Assembly: GCA_019424135.1 (NCBI GenBank)
Contig: JAHYZZ010000011.1
Coordinates: 57,097-75,036 of the forward strand
Reading direction: 5' to 3'
Source: Lachnospiraceae bacterium
Lineage (GTDB): Bacteria > Bacillota > Clostridia > Lachnospirales > Lachnospiraceae
DNA length: 17,940 bases
In this document: positions 1 to 7,604 of the stretch, in pieces
How the letters are laid out: each line of letters opens with the position of its first letter
Position numbering within the stretch: the first letter of the stretch is position 1
Program-made: the position numbers and the translations under genes
The notes under the pieces: model-generated
Told to the model about the DNA's origin: nothing
What the model saw: the letters and a program-made list of their open reading frames with translations, nothing else
Databases searched by the model: none

Positions 1-762
1 GTAAGATTGGGAGGAAAAACCTACCGCTGCAGAAATCGAAGAAATGGAGTGGTCTGTGTCCCGAAGGAGGGTGCAGGCCACATCCAGCCGCTTCTGGTTG
101 AGATACTGGATCGGTGACTGACCGGTATACTTAGTAAAGGAATGAGCCATATAGTATTTATTCATATGGGTCAGGTCAGTCAGAGTGTCCAAAGTAATGT
201 GATTTGCATAGTTCGTGTCCAGATATTCCTTGATCTGTGCGCACTCCTTTGTCATATGGGTAGAAGTGATAGGTACCGGGATCAGATGCTGGGATCGGAT
301 GATCCGCAGGATCAGGATCTCTAAAAGATTCTGGCAGATCTTGTCGGATCCATAAGCCTGAGTACGCACTTCATAAAGGATCTGGGAGAACAAACCGGCA
401 ATCAGTGTCTGATCTGGAAAATTGCAGAAAAACTGTGCTCTGGATGAAGAGGGAGCCTCGGGCCGGAAGGCAATGCCATCAATTCCAATCACGTAATACT
501 GTAAAGGATGTCTGAAAGCAGACTGCTCCGTGTGTTCCAGATAAGGAGGGATGATGATCAGATCCCCGGTTTTGATAGGATAGGATTTGTCACGGAAAAG
601 GAAGTTTCCGCTGCCTCCGACTACAAAAAACAATTCCGTAAAATGATGGGTATGGAAAACGCTGGGCCAGTCTTTCTCATCTTTGGAAAAAGAGATGGAA
701 AGAAGGCGAGCGTTTAGTTTTTCAATATCGGAAGTTTTTATTGAATACTGGCGGTGACTCAT
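1..762 (-). CDS. AraC-family transcriptional regulator (C-terminus cut by window edge)
   Basis: An open frame on the minus strand starts at the ATG at 762 and runs without a stop to base 1 (254 codons visible). A ribosome site (GGAG, near 770-774) precedes the start and overlaps the end of the sulfatase gene. Residues about 35-80 form an AraC-type cupin sensor (HTHHFTELFFVVGGSG, then KTGDLIIIPPYLEH). Residues about 170-254 are the AraC DNA-binding domain, with the first helix-turn-helix around THMNKYYMAHSF, the linker TGQSPIQYLNQKRL, and the second helix-turn-helix starting at ISSISAAVGFSSQSY, where the window ends. Probably only a few dozen residues are missing. It lies 15 bases downstream of a sulfatase gene on the same strand, so it very likely controls that gene in response to the sulfated substrate or its product; the ligand is not known. 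Family assignment is firm, target is inference. Confidence 0.9.
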   Translation of the reverse strand, partial: MSHRQYSIKTSDIEKLNARLLSISFSKDEKDWPSVFHTHHFTELFFVVGGSGNFLFRDKSYPIKTGDLIIIPPYLEHTEQSAFRHPLQYYVIGIDGIAFRPEAPSSSRAQFFCNFPDQTLIAGLFSQILYEVRTQAYGSDKICQNLLEILILRIIRSQHLIPVPITSTHMTKECAQIKEYLDTNYANHITLDTLTDLTHMNKYYMAHSFTKYTGQSPIQYLNQKRLDVACTLLRDTDHSISSISAAVGFSSQSY

Positions 763-777
763 GAAAATTCTCCTTAC

Positions 778-2238
778 TTACAGATCTTCAGCACAATCCA
801 TGACAACAGGATAAGGACGACCTGGGATCAGTTTTTCGCCATCGGTAAATCCTTCCGGACGTCCGATTAAGGACTGGATCAGGCAGGAACGAAGAAAACG
901 AATTCGTTCTATTGAGGAGACATCATCAATACGGTCTGTCAACTCATGGGGATCTGAAGACAGATCAAAGTACTGCTCCTGTCCCGTGACAGAGTGCCAG
1001 ATGTATTTATCTGTAGGTGTAACGATCCAGTGATTGGAAAATTCCCCATAGGAATGTTCACCGTGCAGCCATGGCCGTACAGACTGTTCCGGCTGGTAAA
1101 CCAGGGGAAGAAGGCTTGTGCCGTCTACGCTCTTGGGGATGGAAGCTCCTGCAATGGATAACAGGGTGGGCATAATATCCCTTAGTTCAACAATGCTGTG
1201 GCAAACGGAGGCAGCCCTGATCTCAGGCAGGACGTTTTTACCTGCAGCGATGAAAAGCGGGATATGACAACTTCCCTCATAGGGGCGGGATTTACGGAAC
1301 ATGTGGTGGTCACAGAGCTCCTCACCATGGTCAGCAGTAAAGATGATCACGGTATCATCATAAACTTCCTGTTCAACTAGGGCCATGATGAGTCTGCCGA
1401 TCTGATGATCCAGATGAGTGATACAGGCATAATAGCCAATCTGTGCCTGACGGATCAGCTCAGGGTCCGCCGGACCGGTTTTGGAGTCAAAAATCCGTCC
1501 GTCTTTGTTCAGATATTCTTCTGTTTCCCAGGTGCCGACAAAAGGCTTTCGCAGTTCTTTGTCACGATACAGGTCAAAATAGACGGAAGGTGCATCAAAA
1601 GGCGGGTGGGGACGAAGATAGGACGCCATCAGGAAGAAAGGCATCCGGGGATCCCGACGTCTTAAAAAGTCAAGGCACCGGTCTGTGACCCAGTTGGTAG
1701 GATGGTATTTTTCTTCATGGACCCAGGGGCGGGCAAGGAAGCTGTTGCAGTCGATCCCGGTATCGGTTACATCAGCATCGGCGCCTAACTCCTTTTTCAA
1801 CCAGTAGAAATAATCGTCTGCTACAAACTGAGATTCCCGGTATGGTACGCTTGCATAGCGTGCGCTGTGGAGATAGCCATCATGAAGATCCACATGGTGG
1901 AAGCCCAGATAGTTGCGTAAAGGGTGTACATGCATCTTCCCGACACATTGGGTATAATAGCCGGATTTTGACAATTCTCCTGCCATGGTATGTGTGTAAT
2001 TCCAGGGAATGTTATCTTCATAGCCGACTCTTCCGTGATGACTCTGTTCCATACCTGTGTGGAGCGCAGCCCTGGCGGCGATGCAGCTGGGGCAGGCGCT
2101 GTAGGCATGATCAAAGACCACTCCTTTGGATGCCAGGGTATCAAGATAAGGAGTCTTCACATCAGGGTGTCCGGCATATCCCAGACAGTCCCCCCGTAAC
2201 TGGTCAGTCATGATTAAAATGATGTTTGGTTTCTTCAT
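778..2238 (-). CDS. Cytoplasmic sulfatase, formylglycine type (arylsulfatase/choline-sulfatase-like)
   Basis: The product is a 486-residue alkaline-phosphatase-superfamily sulfatase that should hydrolyse a sulfate ester to sulfate and an alcohol. The metal-binding start NIILIMTDQ (D12, Q13) is present. The nucleophile region reads CIAARAALHTG, with C52 as the residue expected to become formylglycine and R56 beside it. GKMHVHP (K101, H103), TADHGEE (D303, H304) and FRKSRPYEG (K316) supply the other active-site residues. The core motif is C-x-A-x-R rather than the usual C-x-P-x-R. No signal peptide is visible, so it should act in the cytoplasm on an imported substrate. The ATG at 2238 is chosen because AGGAG lies 7 bases upstream; a longer frame to 2280 has no such site. 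It is the first gene of a minus-strand pair with the AraC regulator. The exact substrate cannot be read from the sequence, and no maturase gene is in the window. Confidence 0.93.
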   Translation of the reverse strand: MKKPNIILIMTDQLRGDCLGYAGHPDVKTPYLDTLASKGVVFDHAYSACPSCIAARAALHTGMEQSHHGRVGYEDNIPWNYTHTMAGELSKSGYYTQCVGKMHVHPLRNYLGFHHVDLHDGYLHSARYASVPYRESQFVADDYFYWLKKELGADADVTDTGIDCNSFLARPWVHEEKYHPTNWVTDRCLDFLRRRDPRMPFFLMASYLRPHPPFDAPSVYFDLYRDKELRKPFVGTWETEEYLNKDGRIFDSKTGPADPELIRQAQIGYYACITHLDHQIGRLIMALVEQEVYDDTVIIFTADHGEELCDHHMFRKSRPYEGSCHIPLFIAAGKNVLPEIRAASVCHSIVELRDIMPTLLSIAGASIPKSVDGTSLLPLVYQPEQSVRPWLHGEHSYGEFSNHWIVTPTDKYIWHSVTGQEQYFDLSSDPHELTDRIDDVSSIERIRFLRSCLIQSLIGRPEGFTDGEKLIPGRPYPVVMDCAEDL

Positions 2239-2394
2239 GATATCTCTCCTTTTGTTTCTGTTAATTCCACAATAATACAATCGGGGCAGAAAAGCAAGGG
2301 AATTCCAGATAGAATAGAGAGGGACAGGGTAGAAGAAAACAGGAAAAGAAGGTATAATAAAAAAATAGTGTTAAGAAAGGATAAGAGAAAGAAA
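2239..2394. promoter_or_regulatory. Divergent control region between sulfatase and permease genes
   Basis: This spacer must hold the promoters for both directions. On the plus strand TATAAT at 2353-2358 is a perfect -10, but no good -35 lies 15-19 bases upstream, so an activator may be needed. On the minus strand TATTAT (2272-2277) is a candidate -10 for the sulfatase gene, again without a good -35. A direct repeat of TGGAATT on the minus strand lies at 2301-2307 and 2263-2269, 38 bases apart, flanking that -10; such repeats are the usual form of AraC-family sites. The plus strand is strongly purine-rich from about 2284 to 2400. Confidence 0.4.
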
Positions 2395-3195
2395 ATGGGA
2401 ATGGTTTTTGTGTTTTTTGCAGTCAGTATTCTATCCTCTGTGGCAGGCTCTATCTGCGGGATCGGAGGCGGAGTGATTATCAAACCGGTGCTGGATGCTA
2501 CTGGGATCATGAGCGTGAGCAGTATTAGTTTCCTTTCTGGCTGTACTGTGCTTGCCATGTCGCTGGTATCTGTATGTAAAAATATCAGATCCGGCACGGC
2601 AAAAATGAATGTGAAGGTTTCTACTGCGCTTGCCATTGGTGCGGCAGTTGGAGGAGTGGCAGGAAAAGCCGTATTTCAGTCTTTAAAGGATGCAGCGGGA
2701 AACGAAGAACTGGTCGGACTTATACAGGCTATGGTTCTGATTGTCATCACGCTTGGAACACTGGTTTATACGATCTATAAAGAAAAGATATCAACCAGAA
2801 CCTGCAATCAGATCTGGGGCTGCATCATGATCGGCCTTCTCCTTGGGGTTATGTCCAGCTTCCTGGGTATCGGGGGAGGTCCGATTAATCTGGTAGTGCT
2901 AGGATATTTCTTTTCCATGACGACCAAGGAGGCGGCTTTAAGTTCGCTTTATATTATTATGTTTTCACAAATTACCAGCCTGGTCCAGACCCTGGCAACA
3001 GGAAATATTCCGGATATGCAGATTTCTTATCTGATTTTCATGATTATAGGAGGGGTGCTGGGAGGAACTGTCGGAAGCAGGATCAATAAAAAAATCAGTG
3101 ATTCTGGCGTGGACAGACTGTTTGTGTTTTTGATGGCCATAATCGTGCTGATCAATATCTATAATGCAGCAAAGTTTTCCGGACTGATCGGCTGA
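2395..3195 (+). CDS. TauE/SafE-family membrane permease (sulfite/sulfur oxyanion exporter type)
   Basis: A hydrophobic protein of 266 residues with about eight membrane segments in two repeats, each opening with the family's glycine motif: CGIGGGVI near residue 21 and LGIGGGPIN near residue 157. TauE/SafE proteins are plasma-membrane permeases linked to export of sulfite, sulfoacetate and related organosulfur anions, although substrates of most members are unproven. It is transcribed away from a sulfatase gene, which makes export of sulfate or a sulfur by-product a reasonable guess. The start is uncertain. A GTG at 2368 would give nine more, highly basic residues, but it would lie only 10 bases past a TATAAT and has no close ribosome site. 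The ATG at 2395 has AAGAAAGG about 14 bases upstream and is preferred; an ATG at 2401 is also possible. Confidence 0.85.
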   Translation: MGMVFVFFAVSILSSVAGSICGIGGGVIIKPVLDATGIMSVSSISFLSGCTVLAMSLVSVCKNIRSGTAKMNVKVSTALAIGAAVGGVAGKAVFQSLKDAAGNEELVGLIQAMVLIVITLGTLVYTIYKEKISTRTCNQIWGCIMIGLLLGVMSSFLGIGGGPINLVVLGYFFSMTTKEAALSSLYIIMFSQITSLVQTLATGNIPDMQISYLIFMIIGGVLGGTVGSRINKKISDSGVDRLFVFLMAIIVLINIYNAAKFSGLIG

Positions 3196-3244
3196 CTGGT
3201 GTATGACGCTTAATAGACATCACATAAGGAGGGAGTCAAAAAGG

Positions 3245-5356
3245 ATGTGTGAATTTCAAAAAAATATGATTTGGGACGATGAGATGCATCATATGATACC
3301 GCTGAACCGGATCGGAGGATTTGATGTCAGGCCTGGCTTTTATATCTACGGAGGGGCGACACCGATTCCGGGCGGTGTGAATTTTACCGTTCATTCTCAT
3401 GGTGCGACATCTTGTGAATTACTTTTATACCATCGTATGGAATCGCACCCCTATGCAGTTATTCCTTTTCCAGCAAACTACAAAATCGGGGATGTTTATT
3501 CGATGATTGTCTTTGGACTAAATGTGGAGGAATTTGAGTATGCGTATCGTCTGGATGGCCCTTATGATCCTTCCAGAGGTCTTTTGTTTGATAAAAGTCA
3601 CATTTTGCTGGATCCTTATGCAAAGGCTGTCACCGGTCAGAGTACCTGGGGCAAAAAGGTCAGTGACGACGGATACCGAGCCAGAGTGGTGCGCAATAAC
3701 TTTGACTGGGGAATAGAAAAATGGCCGAAGGTTCCCATGGAAGAGTTGATTATTTATGAAATGCATGTCCGGGGGTTTACGAAAATGGCCAGGGACGTGA
3801 CTGCCCCGGGAACCTTTCTGGGAGTCCGGGAAAAGATTCCTTATCTTAAGGATCTGGGGATCAATGCCATTGAATTGATGCCTATTTTTGAATTTGATGA
3901 ACTCAGTGACCGTAGAGTTGTGAATGGAAAAGAGGTGTTGAATTATTGGGGGTATAATACGGTCAGTTTTTTTGCACCGAATACCAGTTATGCTTCTGCT
4001 ATCGAGTATAACCGGGAGGGACTGGAGCTGAAAGAGTTGGTCAAGGCTCTTCATGAAAATGGGATAGAAGTGATTCTTGATGTGGTGTTTAACCATACAG
4101 CAGAAGGAAATGCGGACGGTCCTTTCATTTCTTTTAAAGGGTTTGATAATAACATCTATTATCTGCTGACGCCGGAAGGATATTATTATAATTTCAGCGG
4201 ATGCGGAAACACCATGAACTGTAACCATCCGGTGGTGCAACGTATGATCATTGACTGCCTGCGTTACTGGGTGACCACTTATCGGATTGATGGCTTTCGC
4301 TTTGATCTGGCCTCGATTCTGGGGCGTAATGAGGACGGCTCGCCCATGGAAAAGCCCCCGCTTCTACAGGCGCTGGCTTGTGACTCCATTCTTGCGGATA
4401 CAAAATTGATTGCAGAAGCGTGGGATGCAGGCGGTCTTTATCAGGTGGGTGCATTTCCGGCATTTAGAAGGTGGAGCGAGTGGAATGGAAAATACAGGGA
4501 TGATTTGAGAGAATATCTAAAAGGGGGGCTGGGTTTTGCCAGGGCGGCCGCACAGCGGATGATCGGGTCTCCAGACATTTATGATCCTAAAGTCCGTGGA
4601 AGGAATGCATCGGTTAACTTTTTGAATTGTCATGATGGTTTTACCTTATATGACTTGTATTCTTATAACCAAAAGCATAATGAGGCGAACGGGTGGAACA
4701 ATACGGACGGCAGTAATGACAACCGCAGCTGGAACTGTGGAGCGGAAGGAGACACCGATGATCCTAAAGTGACAGGCTTAAGACTTCGTTTGATCAGAAA
4801 TGCCTGTGCAGTACTTTTGACCAGCAGGGGTACGCCGATGTTCTTGGCTGGAGATGAGTTCTGTAATACTCAGTATGGGAACAATAATGCCTACTGCCAG
4901 GACAACGAGATTTCCTGGCTGGACTGGGGACGACTGGAAACATATCAAGAAATTTCTCAGTTTTTCCGGTATATGGTCAGGTTTCGGAAAGCACATCCAG
5001 CGATTCGCGGGACCAATGTAGCTGCAGTTTGCGGATTGCCTGAAACCAGCCTGCATGGGGTGAAGCCATGGAAGGCAGATTATGAAAATGACGGCCGAGT
5101 GGTGGGCATTTTATTTGCCGGCTATGATCAGGAAAAGAAAAAAGATGACATCGTCTATCTGATTGTCAATGTCTTCTGGGAGACGGTGGAAGTAGAACTT
5201 CCAGAAGAGCCAAAAGGGATGGACTGGTATCTTAAGATCAATACCGGCGACAGAGGAGAAGAATTCCGGGAGGAACCAGTACTGATCGAAAACCGCCGGG
5301 TACTTGCGGGGGAACGGTCAGTTCTGATTCTGACGGCAGAGAAAAAACAGAAATAA
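3245..5356 (+). CDS. glgX: Glycogen debranching enzyme / isoamylase-type alpha-amylase family protein
   Basis: A 703-residue GH13 enzyme expected to cleave alpha-1,6 branch links of glycogen or limit dextrins in the cytoplasm. Residues about 20-140 form the CBM48/isoamylase N-terminal beta-sandwich (for example GGVNFTVHSHGATSCELLLY and FEYAYRLDGPYDP). The catalytic barrel carries all four GH13 motifs: DVVFNH (279-284), GFRFDLAS with nucleophile D354, AEAWD with acid/base E391, and NCHDGF with D464. The stretch HNEANGWNNTDGSNDNRSWN and the GTPMFLAGDEF segment are typical of GlgX/isoamylase proteins. The ATG at 3245 is chosen because AAGGAGGGA (3226-3234) sits 10 bases before it; a longer frame from 3203 lacks a site. 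It is 49 bases after the permease gene and 14 before the next, so it is likely co-transcribed with the genes that follow. No other glycogen gene is nearby. Pullulanase-like specificity cannot be excluded. Confidence 0.93.
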   Translation: MCEFQKNMIWDDEMHHMIPLNRIGGFDVRPGFYIYGGATPIPGGVNFTVHSHGATSCELLLYHRMESHPYAVIPFPANYKIGDVYSMIVFGLNVEEFEYAYRLDGPYDPSRGLLFDKSHILLDPYAKAVTGQSTWGKKVSDDGYRARVVRNNFDWGIEKWPKVPMEELIIYEMHVRGFTKMARDVTAPGTFLGVREKIPYLKDLGINAIELMPIFEFDELSDRRVVNGKEVLNYWGYNTVSFFAPNTSYASAIEYNREGLELKELVKALHENGIEVILDVVFNHTAEGNADGPFISFKGFDNNIYYLLTPEGYYYNFSGCGNTMNCNHPVVQRMIIDCLRYWVTTYRIDGFRFDLASILGRNEDGSPMEKPPLLQALACDSILADTKLIAEAWDAGGLYQVGAFPAFRRWSEWNGKYRDDLREYLKGGLGFARAAAQRMIGSPDIYDPKVRGRNASVNFLNCHDGFTLYDLYSYNQKHNEANGWNNTDGSNDNRSWNCGAEGDTDDPKVTGLRLRLIRNACAVLLTSRGTPMFLAGDEFCNTQYGNNNAYCQDNEISWLDWGRLETYQEISQFFRYMVRFRKAHPAIRGTNVAAVCGLPETSLHGVKPWKADYENDGRVVGILFAGYDQEKKKDDIVYLIVNVFWETVEVELPEEPKGMDWYLKINTGDRGEEFREEPVLIENRRVLAGERSVLILTAEKKQK

Positions 5357-5370
5357 GAGGGTATAAACGT

Positions 5371-6321
5371 ATGATTTTTTTAGACAAAGAACAGATAGAA
5401 TCCTTGATTGACGTCAATTTGATGATGGATGAGATTGAAAAAGCTTATCGGATTTTTGGGGAAGGAAATTATTTTATGCCGCCTAGGCCGGTGATCGAAC
5501 ATGAAAATAAGACGTTGATCTATATGCCATGCTACACCCCGGAGGTGATCGGCACCAAGATGTTGACTATGTTTCCGGAGAATGCGAAACTAGGGCTTCC
5601 ATCTATTGACGGGTTGGTGATATTGAATGATGCCAAGACGGGAGCACCCCTGGCAGTTTTGGATGGACAGGCGGTAACAGCCTGGAGGACAGGAGCCGTG
5701 GGAGGTGTGGCAATCCGACATTTGTCAGATCAGGATGCCCATACCGTGGGAATCATCGGTGCAGGAGTTCAGGGGTTTTATCAGGCTGTATATGCCTGCG
5801 CTGCAAGAAAGATTCATACCGTCTATTTTTATAATCACAGTGACAGGGATCTTTCTGATTATTTTGAGAGACTGAAAAAAGTTATTGCTCATCCAGGTAT
5901 AAAGGTAGTACAATGTAAGTCAGCGGAGGAGCTTGCAAGGCTAAGCGATATTATTTGCACAGCCACTCCTTCGGAGATACCGGTGCTTCCCGACGATCGG
6001 GAACTGTTGAAGGGAAAATGCATTATTGCGATCGGGTCTTACACTCCAAAAATGCGAGAGATTCCGGATGCAGTCTGGGATGTGGCGAAGAAAGTCTATA
6101 TAGAGCTTTCTTACGCGTGTGAAGAAAGCGGTGATCTGAGCCAGCCGCTGGAAAAAGGAAGGCTTACAAAGGACCGGGTCGTGCTTATGAGTGATTATCT
6201 TGCATCCGGAGAACGGGAAGAATCGGGAAATGGAAAGACTACCTATTTCAAATCAGTAGGGATGGGTCTTTTTGATGTGTGTGTAGCACAGAAAATATTA
6301 GAGATAGCAAAGGAGAGGTAA
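5371..6321 (+). CDS. Ornithine cyclodeaminase / mu-crystallin family NAD(P)-dependent oxidoreductase
   Basis: This 316-residue protein matches the ornithine cyclodeaminase/mu-crystallin family over its full usual length. The substrate-binding half has GTKMLTMFPEN (K63) and the family signature DGQAVTAWRTGAVGG with R106. A Rossmann nucleotide fold follows, with GAGVQG at 130-135. Members include true ornithine cyclodeaminase (ornithine to proline plus ammonia), alanine dehydrogenase, and ketimine or pyrroline-2-carboxylate reductases; sequence reading alone does not decide which. GAGGG at 5357-5361 is the ribosome site. The gene's last codons contain AAGGAGAGG, the ribosome site of ridA, which starts two bases after its stop. 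That tight link to an enamine/imine deaminase suggests a reaction through an imine intermediate (inference). Confidence 0.88.
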   Translation: MIFLDKEQIESLIDVNLMMDEIEKAYRIFGEGNYFMPPRPVIEHENKTLIYMPCYTPEVIGTKMLTMFPENAKLGLPSIDGLVILNDAKTGAPLAVLDGQAVTAWRTGAVGGVAIRHLSDQDAHTVGIIGAGVQGFYQAVYACAARKIHTVYFYNHSDRDLSDYFERLKKVIAHPGIKVVQCKSAEELARLSDIICTATPSEIPVLPDDRELLKGKCIIAIGSYTPKMREIPDAVWDVAKKVYIELSYACEESGDLSQPLEKGRLTKDRVVLMSDYLASGEREESGNGKTTYFKSVGMGLFDVCVAQKILEIAKER

Positions 6322-6323
6322 CA

Positions 6324-6698
6324 ATGAAAATCGTAGCAACAGAAAAGGCACCGGCAGCACTTGGACCATATTCACAGGGATATACTCACGGCGGAATGTT
6401 CTATTCTGCAGGACAGCTGGGAGCGGATCCTGCAACAGGAGATCTGGCAGAAGGAATCGAGGGTCAGGCAGATCGTTCCTGTCAGAATATTGCTGCAGTT
6501 CTGGAAGCGGCAGGGACTTCCTTTGATAAAGTGGTAAAGACGACCTGTTTCCTGGCAGATATGGGAGACTTTGCCGCATTTAATGAAGTATATGCAAAAT
6601 ACTTTACATCCAAGCCGGCCAGAAGCTGTGTGGCTGTAAAGACACTTCCAAAGAACGCCCTGTGTGAAATCGAAGTGATTGCAGTAGTAGAAGAGTAA
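6324..6698 (+). CDS. ridA: RidA family 2-iminobutanoate/2-iminopropanoate deaminase
   Basis: A 124-residue protein of the RidA/YjgF/YER057c family, full length for the group. RidA trimers hydrolyse reactive enamine/imine intermediates, released by PLP enzymes such as threonine dehydratase, to 2-oxoacids and ammonia. Visible family marks are GPYSQ (14-18, with Y16), FYSAGQLG, and the active-site arginine R100 in KPARSCVAVKTLPKNALCEIEVIA, with E115 equivalent to the glutamate that contacts substrate. The ATG at 6324 is preferred over an upstream in-frame ATG at 6279 because AAGGAGAGG (6310-6318) precedes it at the right distance and the protein then begins with the family's usual MKIVATEKAPAALGPYSQ. 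It is almost fused end to end with the preceding OCD-family gene and should be translated together with it. Confidence 0.95.
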   Translation: MKIVATEKAPAALGPYSQGYTHGGMFYSAGQLGADPATGDLAEGIEGQADRSCQNIAAVLEAAGTSFDKVVKTTCFLADMGDFAAFNEVYAKYFTSKPARSCVAVKTLPKNALCEIEVIAVVEE

Positions 6699-6716
6699 AG
6701 GAAAGAGGTTAGAAAA

Positions 6717-7547
6717 ATGGCAGAACAGCAAAATGGATGCTCTCCATCTGACTGTGCCGGATGTGCCCATGCAGATTCCTGCAGCAGCAAACCCCAGGAC
6801 TTTCGCAAGCCGGCTAATGCACATTCTCATATTGGTAAGGTGATCGCAGTCGTCAGCGGCAAGGGAGGCGTCGGAAAGTCTATGGTGACGGCTTCCCTGG
6901 CAAGAACCATGCGTGAGCAGGGGTTTCAGACAGGAATCTTGGATGCAGATATCACAGGTCCTTCCATTCCAAAAATGTACGGAATTCATCAGACGGCTTC
7001 TGGAAACGGAGAAGAAATCTATCCAGTGGAGGCAAAAGACGGGACAAAGATCATGTCTGTCAACCTCCTGCTGGAGCATGAGTCCGATCCGGTAATCTGG
7101 AGAGGACCAATCATTGCCGGTGTCGTCACTCAGTTTTGGACGGATGTGGTATGGGGAGATCTGGATTATCTGTTTGTAGACATGCCCCCGGGAACCGGCG
7201 ATGTGCCTTTGACCGTCTTTCAGTCTTTGCCGGTGGATGGAGTAGTGATCGTCACTTCTCCCCAGGAGCTTGTGCAGATGATTGTAGAAAAGGCATACAA
7301 TATGGCAGTGCAGATGAACATTCCTGTACTTGGAGTCGTAGAAAACTACAGCTACCTGGTATGCCCGGACTGTGGAAAAAAGATTTCAGTATTTGGGGAA
7401 AGCCATGTTGATGAAGCAGCTGCAAGACTTGGTATTCCTGTGCTTGGCAAAATGCCAATCGATTCCAGGCTGGCGGAAACGGTAGCCAAGGAGCAGTTTT
7501 ACGAGGCAGACAATCCGTATCTGGCAGACGTAGTAAATAAAATATAA
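6717..7547 (+). CDS. mrp: Mrp/Nbp35/ApbC-type iron-sulfur cluster carrier P-loop ATPase
   Basis: A 276-residue cytoplasmic P-loop ATPase of the Mrp/NBP35 group, which binds and transfers 4Fe-4S clusters to target proteins. The deviant Walker A motif is GKGGVGKS (48-55), followed by DADITGPSIPKMYG (76-89) and the Walker B region VDMPPGTGD (154-162). CPDC (C216, C219) is the pair that binds a bridging cluster in the dimer. Before the ATPase lies a cysteine-rich tail, C8-x4-C13-x2-C16-x5-C22, whose last three cysteines have the spacing of the Nbp35 N-terminal cluster (C-x2-C-x5-C). AAAGAGG lies 8 bases before the ATG. The gene is 18 bases after ridA and is the last of its run, closed by the strong hairpin at 7559-7610. 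The next operon encodes two probable 4Fe-4S proteins, plausible clients though nothing in the sequence proves this. Confidence 0.92.
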   Translation: MAEQQNGCSPSDCAGCAHADSCSSKPQDFRKPANAHSHIGKVIAVVSGKGGVGKSMVTASLARTMREQGFQTGILDADITGPSIPKMYGIHQTASGNGEEIYPVEAKDGTKIMSVNLLLEHESDPVIWRGPIIAGVVTQFWTDVVWGDLDYLFVDMPPGTGDVPLTVFQSLPVDGVVIVTSPQELVQMIVEKAYNMAVQMNIPVLGVVENYSYLVCPDCGKKISVFGESHVDEAAARLGIPVLGKMPIDSRLAETVAKEQFYEADNPYLADVVNKI

Positions 7548-7553
7548 TTGATA

Positions 7554-7582
7554 TTGACAAAAAGAACAGGTGTTCGTATAAT
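7554..7582 (+). promoter_or_regulatory. Perfect sigma-A-type promoter for the repair operon
   Basis: TTGACA at 7554-7559 and TATAAT at 7577-7582 are separated by exactly 17 bases, so both hexamers and the spacing match the housekeeping consensus fully. The 20 bases upstream are AT-rich. Transcription should start near 7589, giving a short leader of about 40 bases before the ATG at 7631. A promoter this strong in front of rarely needed repair genes implies tight repression, which the overlapping operators explain. Confidence 0.88.
7563..7576 (+). promoter_or_regulatory. LexA/SOS-like operator 1, inside the promoter spacer
   Basis: AGAACAGGTGTTCG contains GAAC-N4-GTTC and matches 12 of 14 positions of the Bacillus subtilis-type SOS box CGAACRNRYGTTYC by my count; the two misses are the outermost bases. 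It fills the space between -35 and -10, where a bound repressor would block RNA polymerase. Confidence 0.78.
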
Positions 7583-7590
7583 TTATATAC

Positions 7591-7604
7591 CGAACACCTG
7601 TTCT
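7591..7604 (-). promoter_or_regulatory. LexA/SOS-like operator 2, at the transcription start
   Basis: On the minus strand this is the same 14-mer as operator 1, AGAACAGGTGTTCG, letter for letter. Centres are 28 bases apart. It covers about +2 to +15 of the predicted transcript. The exact inverted duplication suggests two repressor dimers flanking the -10. Confidence 0.75.

Noticed and set aside
1842..2213. 123-codon plus-strand frame opposite the sulfatase active site
   Set aside because: It is antisense to the conserved CIAAR region; cysteine- and histidine-rich shadow composition with no ribosome site.
2284..2400. Purine-rich strand before the permease gene as a triplex or special element
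   Set aside because: The bias is clear but there are no mirror repeats or G-runs; an AT-rich promoter region with stacked ribosome-site-like sequences explains it as well.
3518..4240. 240-codon open frame on the minus strand opposite the debranching enzyme
   Set aside because: It lies wholly antisense to conserved GH13 motifs, has no ribosome site, and its composition looks like a shadow of the sense codons.
6372..7079. 235-codon open frame on the minus strand opposite ridA and mrp
   Set aside because: It spans the boundary of two firmly identified genes in antisense, has no ribosome site and no recognisable domain.
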